Shown: positions 7,230 to 8,463 of the stretch, piece by piece
How positions within the stretch are numbered: position 1 is the stretch's first letter
Layout: each line of letters begins with the position of its first letter
Origin: UBA4132 sp037133675
GTDB lineage: Bacteria; Pseudomonadota; Gammaproteobacteria; Methylococcales; Methylomonadaceae
Reading direction: 5' to 3'
DNA length: 8,463 bases
NCBI GenBank assembly: GCA_037133675.1
Contig: JBAXNR010000127.1
Coordinates: 1 to 8,463 of the forward strand
The notes under the pieces: model-generated
Seen by the model: the letters and a program-made list of their open reading frames with translations, nothing else
The model's database searches: none
What the model was told of the DNA's origin: nothing
Program-made: the position numbers and the translations under genes

Positions 7230-7329
7230 TAATTGATGTTACGCACCAATAACGAGAAATCAATGAGTTACGAATTTTTCAATTCTCTACAGCGATTGAT
7301 TATTCTGGAAGTTTGGGTAACATCAGTTA
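7230..7329. repeat. 100-bp segment bounded by 13-nt inverted repeats
   Basis: TAATTGATGTTAC at 7230-7242 and GTAACATCAGTTA at 7317-7329 are inverted copies matching at 12 of 13 positions, exactly bounding 100 bp. Inside, near the left end, ACTCATT (7224-7230) overlaps a dyad with AATGAGT around 7262-7268. The segment lies 35 nt upstream of the diguanylate cyclase start and may be a small mobile repeat or a regulatory dyad. No coding content is seen. Confidence 0.4.
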
Positions 7330-7366
7330 GGAACAGCACACGCTGTCAGAAGCGAGTGAAAACACC

Positions 7367-7402
7367 CTACCTTCATTCTAGCATTTTCGCTTAAGAAGGT
7401 AG
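7367..7402. repeat. Imperfect hairpin with 8-bp perfect arms
   Basis: CTACCTTC (7367-7374) and GAAGGTAG (7395-7402) are perfect inverted copies around a 20-nt interior that holds a smaller AGC/GCT pairing. The left half (AACACC, then TCATTCTAGCATT) resembles the palindromic repeat at 4404-4423 (AACACCG, TCATTCCAGCATT) with an insertion, so it may be a diverged copy. It could also end transcription coming from the phosphoesterase gene, though no T-run supports that. Confidence 0.35.
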
Positions 7403-7462
7403 AAAGAGCAATGGCTACGAATGGAAAGAGGCTGAATGAACAAGGGGGGAGTGAAAGAAATA

Positions 7463-7483
7463 GGGCGGGATAAATACCCGCCC
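7463..7483 (-). terminator. GC-rich hairpin, probable terminator of the phosphoesterase gene
   Basis: GGGCGGG (7463-7469) and CCCGCCC (7477-7483) form a perfect 7-bp stem with a 7-nt AT loop, 17 nt past the stop of the minus-strand phosphoesterase gene. On that strand it is followed by TATTTCTTTC, a modest U-rich tail. The same motif, including the trailing ACCCGCCCCAC, recurs at 8323-8345, so this is probably a dispersed repeat doing double duty. Confidence 0.6.
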
Positions 7484-7500
7484 CACTTTGGAGTTATGTT

Positions 7501-8262
7501 TTAGAATTTTGCATCGTAATCAAGAGCAGGTTTTTTCGATAGATCAATGACACGGTGAGGATTGGGTTTTCCCTCTTTAGCGGTTGTCGTCCCGCCATCA
7601 TAAACCCTAGGAATACCCCAGCATCCATTCCAGATTCTACCATCATGGTTGTGACCAAATAGCAGAGCAGATATTTTGTGTTTCTTTAATATTGCTCCCA
7701 AAGCCTCTGAGTCCTTGAGTTGATGAAATGGTTTTGGGTGAAAAGGATGATGGTGCAAATACACCACCTTATACTGACAGTGTTTAACTTCCGCCGTGTT
7801 GAGCATATCGGAAAGCCTCTCTAATTGTTCTTTCCCCAACTCTCCCTCGGCAAAAAACCTATCGTAGAAATTCAATTCTTCTGCCATTGAATCTAAGCCA
7901 ATAAATGCGATTTCATCTATGATTGTTTTTATTGGATAAGTTATATTTGCTTTCCCAGCAAAAAAACACCTCTTAAACTTGTCAACGTATTCTTTAGAAC
8001 CAATCACACCAGTTCCATAGTCATGATTACCAGGAACAAATAAAACAGCAAACCCCGCGTCTTTTAATCTTTTAAAATGACTCCATGCTTCTTCATAACT
8101 ACCCGCACGAGTTGCATCTTCCACAACATCACCTGTATGCACAATGATGTAATTTGACGCATCTTCTTTCGTGTATATGATTCTGGTAACGATGTCACCC
8201 ATTTTGGTAGAAAGGTCTTGATAACCGATATGGGTATCCGCCAGATGAATTATTTTTTTCAT
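7501..8262 (-). CDS. Calcineurin-like metallophosphoesterase (CpdA/Icc-like)
   Basis: A 253-residue soluble protein with the full dimetal phosphoesterase motif set in order: DTH at 9-11, GDVVED at 44-49, GNHD at 78-81, HHHP at 170-173 and GHNH at 203-206. The layout fits the class III cyclic-nucleotide phosphodiesterase type (CpdA/Icc) within the calcineurin-like superfamily. The substrate cannot be fixed from sequence: cAMP, other phosphodiesters or nucleotides are all possible. The start is secure, with AGGAGA (plus 8269-8274) well placed before the ATG. No signal peptide or membrane segment is seen. It stands alone, 305 nt upstream of the diguanylate cyclase on the same strand, and is bracketed by two similar GC-rich hairpins. 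It looks somewhat more AT-rich and Lys-rich than its neighbours, a weak hint of separate acquisition. Confidence 0.88.
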   Translation of the reverse strand: MKKIIHLADTHIGYQDLSTKMGDIVTRIIYTKEDASNYIIVHTGDVVEDATRAGSYEEAWSHFKRLKDAGFAVLFVPGNHDYGTGVIGSKEYVDKFKRCFFAGKANITYPIKTIIDEIAFIGLDSMAEELNFYDRFFAEGELGKEQLERLSDMLNTAEVKHCQYKVVYLHHHPFHPKPFHQLKDSEALGAILKKHKISALLFGHNHDGRIWNGCWGIPRVYDGGTTTAKEGKPNPHRVIDLSKKPALDYDAKF

Positions 8263-8322
8263 GATTATTCTCCTGTAATGGTTTTGTTGCCGAGCGTGAT
8301 GGGAATATTAACTGAACGCGGA

Positions 8323-8345
8323 GCGGGTTATTCAACCCGCCCCAC
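8323..8345. repeat. GC-rich hairpin, second copy of the CCCGCCCCAC repeat
   Basis: GCGGGTT (8323-8329) and AACCCGC (8334-8340) form a perfect 7-bp stem with a 4-nt loop, followed by CCCCAC-type sequence to 8345 and then TTTG. The hairpin at 7463-7486 has the same order (GCGGG, AT-rich loop, ACCCGCCCCAC, TTTG) in the same orientation. This copy is about 60 nt upstream of the phosphoesterase start. Confidence 0.5.
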
Positions 8346-8391
8346 ACGTTTGAATTCCAGCATGATGCACAACTCAAAACATTGCGACGGG

Positions 8392-8463
8392 GTGAATACC
8401 CATATGCACCAACTTAAGGATTATGCCCCTCCTAACTCCCCGAATTTAGCCATCAATTGGATA
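8392..8463 (+). other. Possible start of an ORF running off the right edge; otherwise unexplained
   Basis: From GTG 8392 (or ATG 8404) the plus frame stays open to the window end, giving MHQLKDYAPPNSPNLAINWI from the ATG. GACGGGG before the GTG is only a poor Shine-Dalgarno. I do not recognise the peptide. The stretch GGGGTGAATACCCATATGCA also reminds me of short intergenic repeats in repeat-rich genomes, so non-coding repeat DNA is at least as likely. Confidence 0.2.

Larger units (their letters stand above)
7196..7500. other. 305-nt intergenic region with no supported gene
   Basis: This gap between the phosphoesterase and diguanylate cyclase genes, both minus strand, must hold the diguanylate cyclase promoter unless transcription reads through from the phosphoesterase gene. 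No -35/-10 pair stands out. The minus-strand TATATT around 7217-7222 and TTGGTG around 7246-7251 are 19+ nt apart and weak. The only ORFs are tiny, for example 7411-7473 (20 codons, weak Shine-Dalgarno, low-complexity charged product). Much of the space is inverted repeats, listed separately. Confidence 0.6.

Noticed and set aside
7411..7473. 20-codon ORF in the 305-nt intergenic region
   Set aside because: Weak Shine-Dalgarno, charged low-complexity product and overlap with the GC-rich terminator hairpin give no support for a gene.
7501..8262. Phosphoesterase and diguanylate cyclase as a dedicated cyclic-nucleotide signalling pair
   Set aside because: They are 305 nt apart with a probable terminator between them. 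Calcineurin-like enzymes are not the usual c-di-GMP phosphodiesterases (those are EAL or HD-GYP), so adjacency alone does not support a joint system.
8195..8377. 60-codon minus-strand ORF overlapping the phosphoesterase start
   Set aside because: Out of frame with a well-supported gene that has a strong ribosome binding site, and it spans the GC-rich hairpin repeat.

Overview
The window reads as an ordinary chromosomal stretch of a gammaproteobacterium with moderate, somewhat AT-leaning base composition (judged by eye, not counted). The basis is the tandem ubiK-comM pair, a known gammaproteobacterial arrangement, plus a typical gammaproteobacterial spermidine synthase and an exonuclease VII large subunit colinear with the E. 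coli protein. Several short palindromic intergenic repeats are reminiscent of repeat-rich sulfur-oxidising (Beggiatoa/Thiothrix-like) or methanotrophic lineages. That narrower placement is a guess, because no rRNA or other lineage marker is present.

Layout, left to right. Positions 1-215 hold part of a dispersed repeat and a possible tiny or broken ORF. Then come three minus-strand genes in the order of transcription speE (2905-2057), ubiK (1989-1729) and comM (1721-216). A strong intrinsic terminator sits between speE and ubiK. xseA (2996-4354, +) is divergent from speE across a 90-nt gap that carries back-to-back -10-like boxes. xseA converges on a 900-residue five-PAS diguanylate cyclase gene (7195-4493, -). 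The 138-nt gap between them holds a large palindromic repeat that also looks like a terminator. A 305-nt gene-free stretch (7196-7500) with several inverted repeats follows, then a calcineurin-like metallophosphoesterase gene (8262-7501, -) bracketed by two similar GC-rich hairpins. The last 200 nt hold repeat sequence and no supported gene.

Functionally the genes are a mixed housekeeping set: polyamine synthesis (SpeE), assembly of the ubiquinone-biosynthesis complex (UbiK), recombination and transformation branch migration (ComM), single-strand DNA degradation in repair (XseA), c-di-GMP signalling (PAS-GGDEF) and an orphan phosphoesterase. I found no CRISPR array, tRNA, rRNA, prophage or transposase, and no convincing new multi-gene system. 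The most interesting material is the non-coding repeats: a palindromic element present at 4371-4457 whose arm and flank recur in inverted orientation at 1-55, direct GC-rich hairpins around the phosphoesterase gene, and an inverted-repeat-bounded segment of about 100 bp upstream of the diguanylate cyclase.
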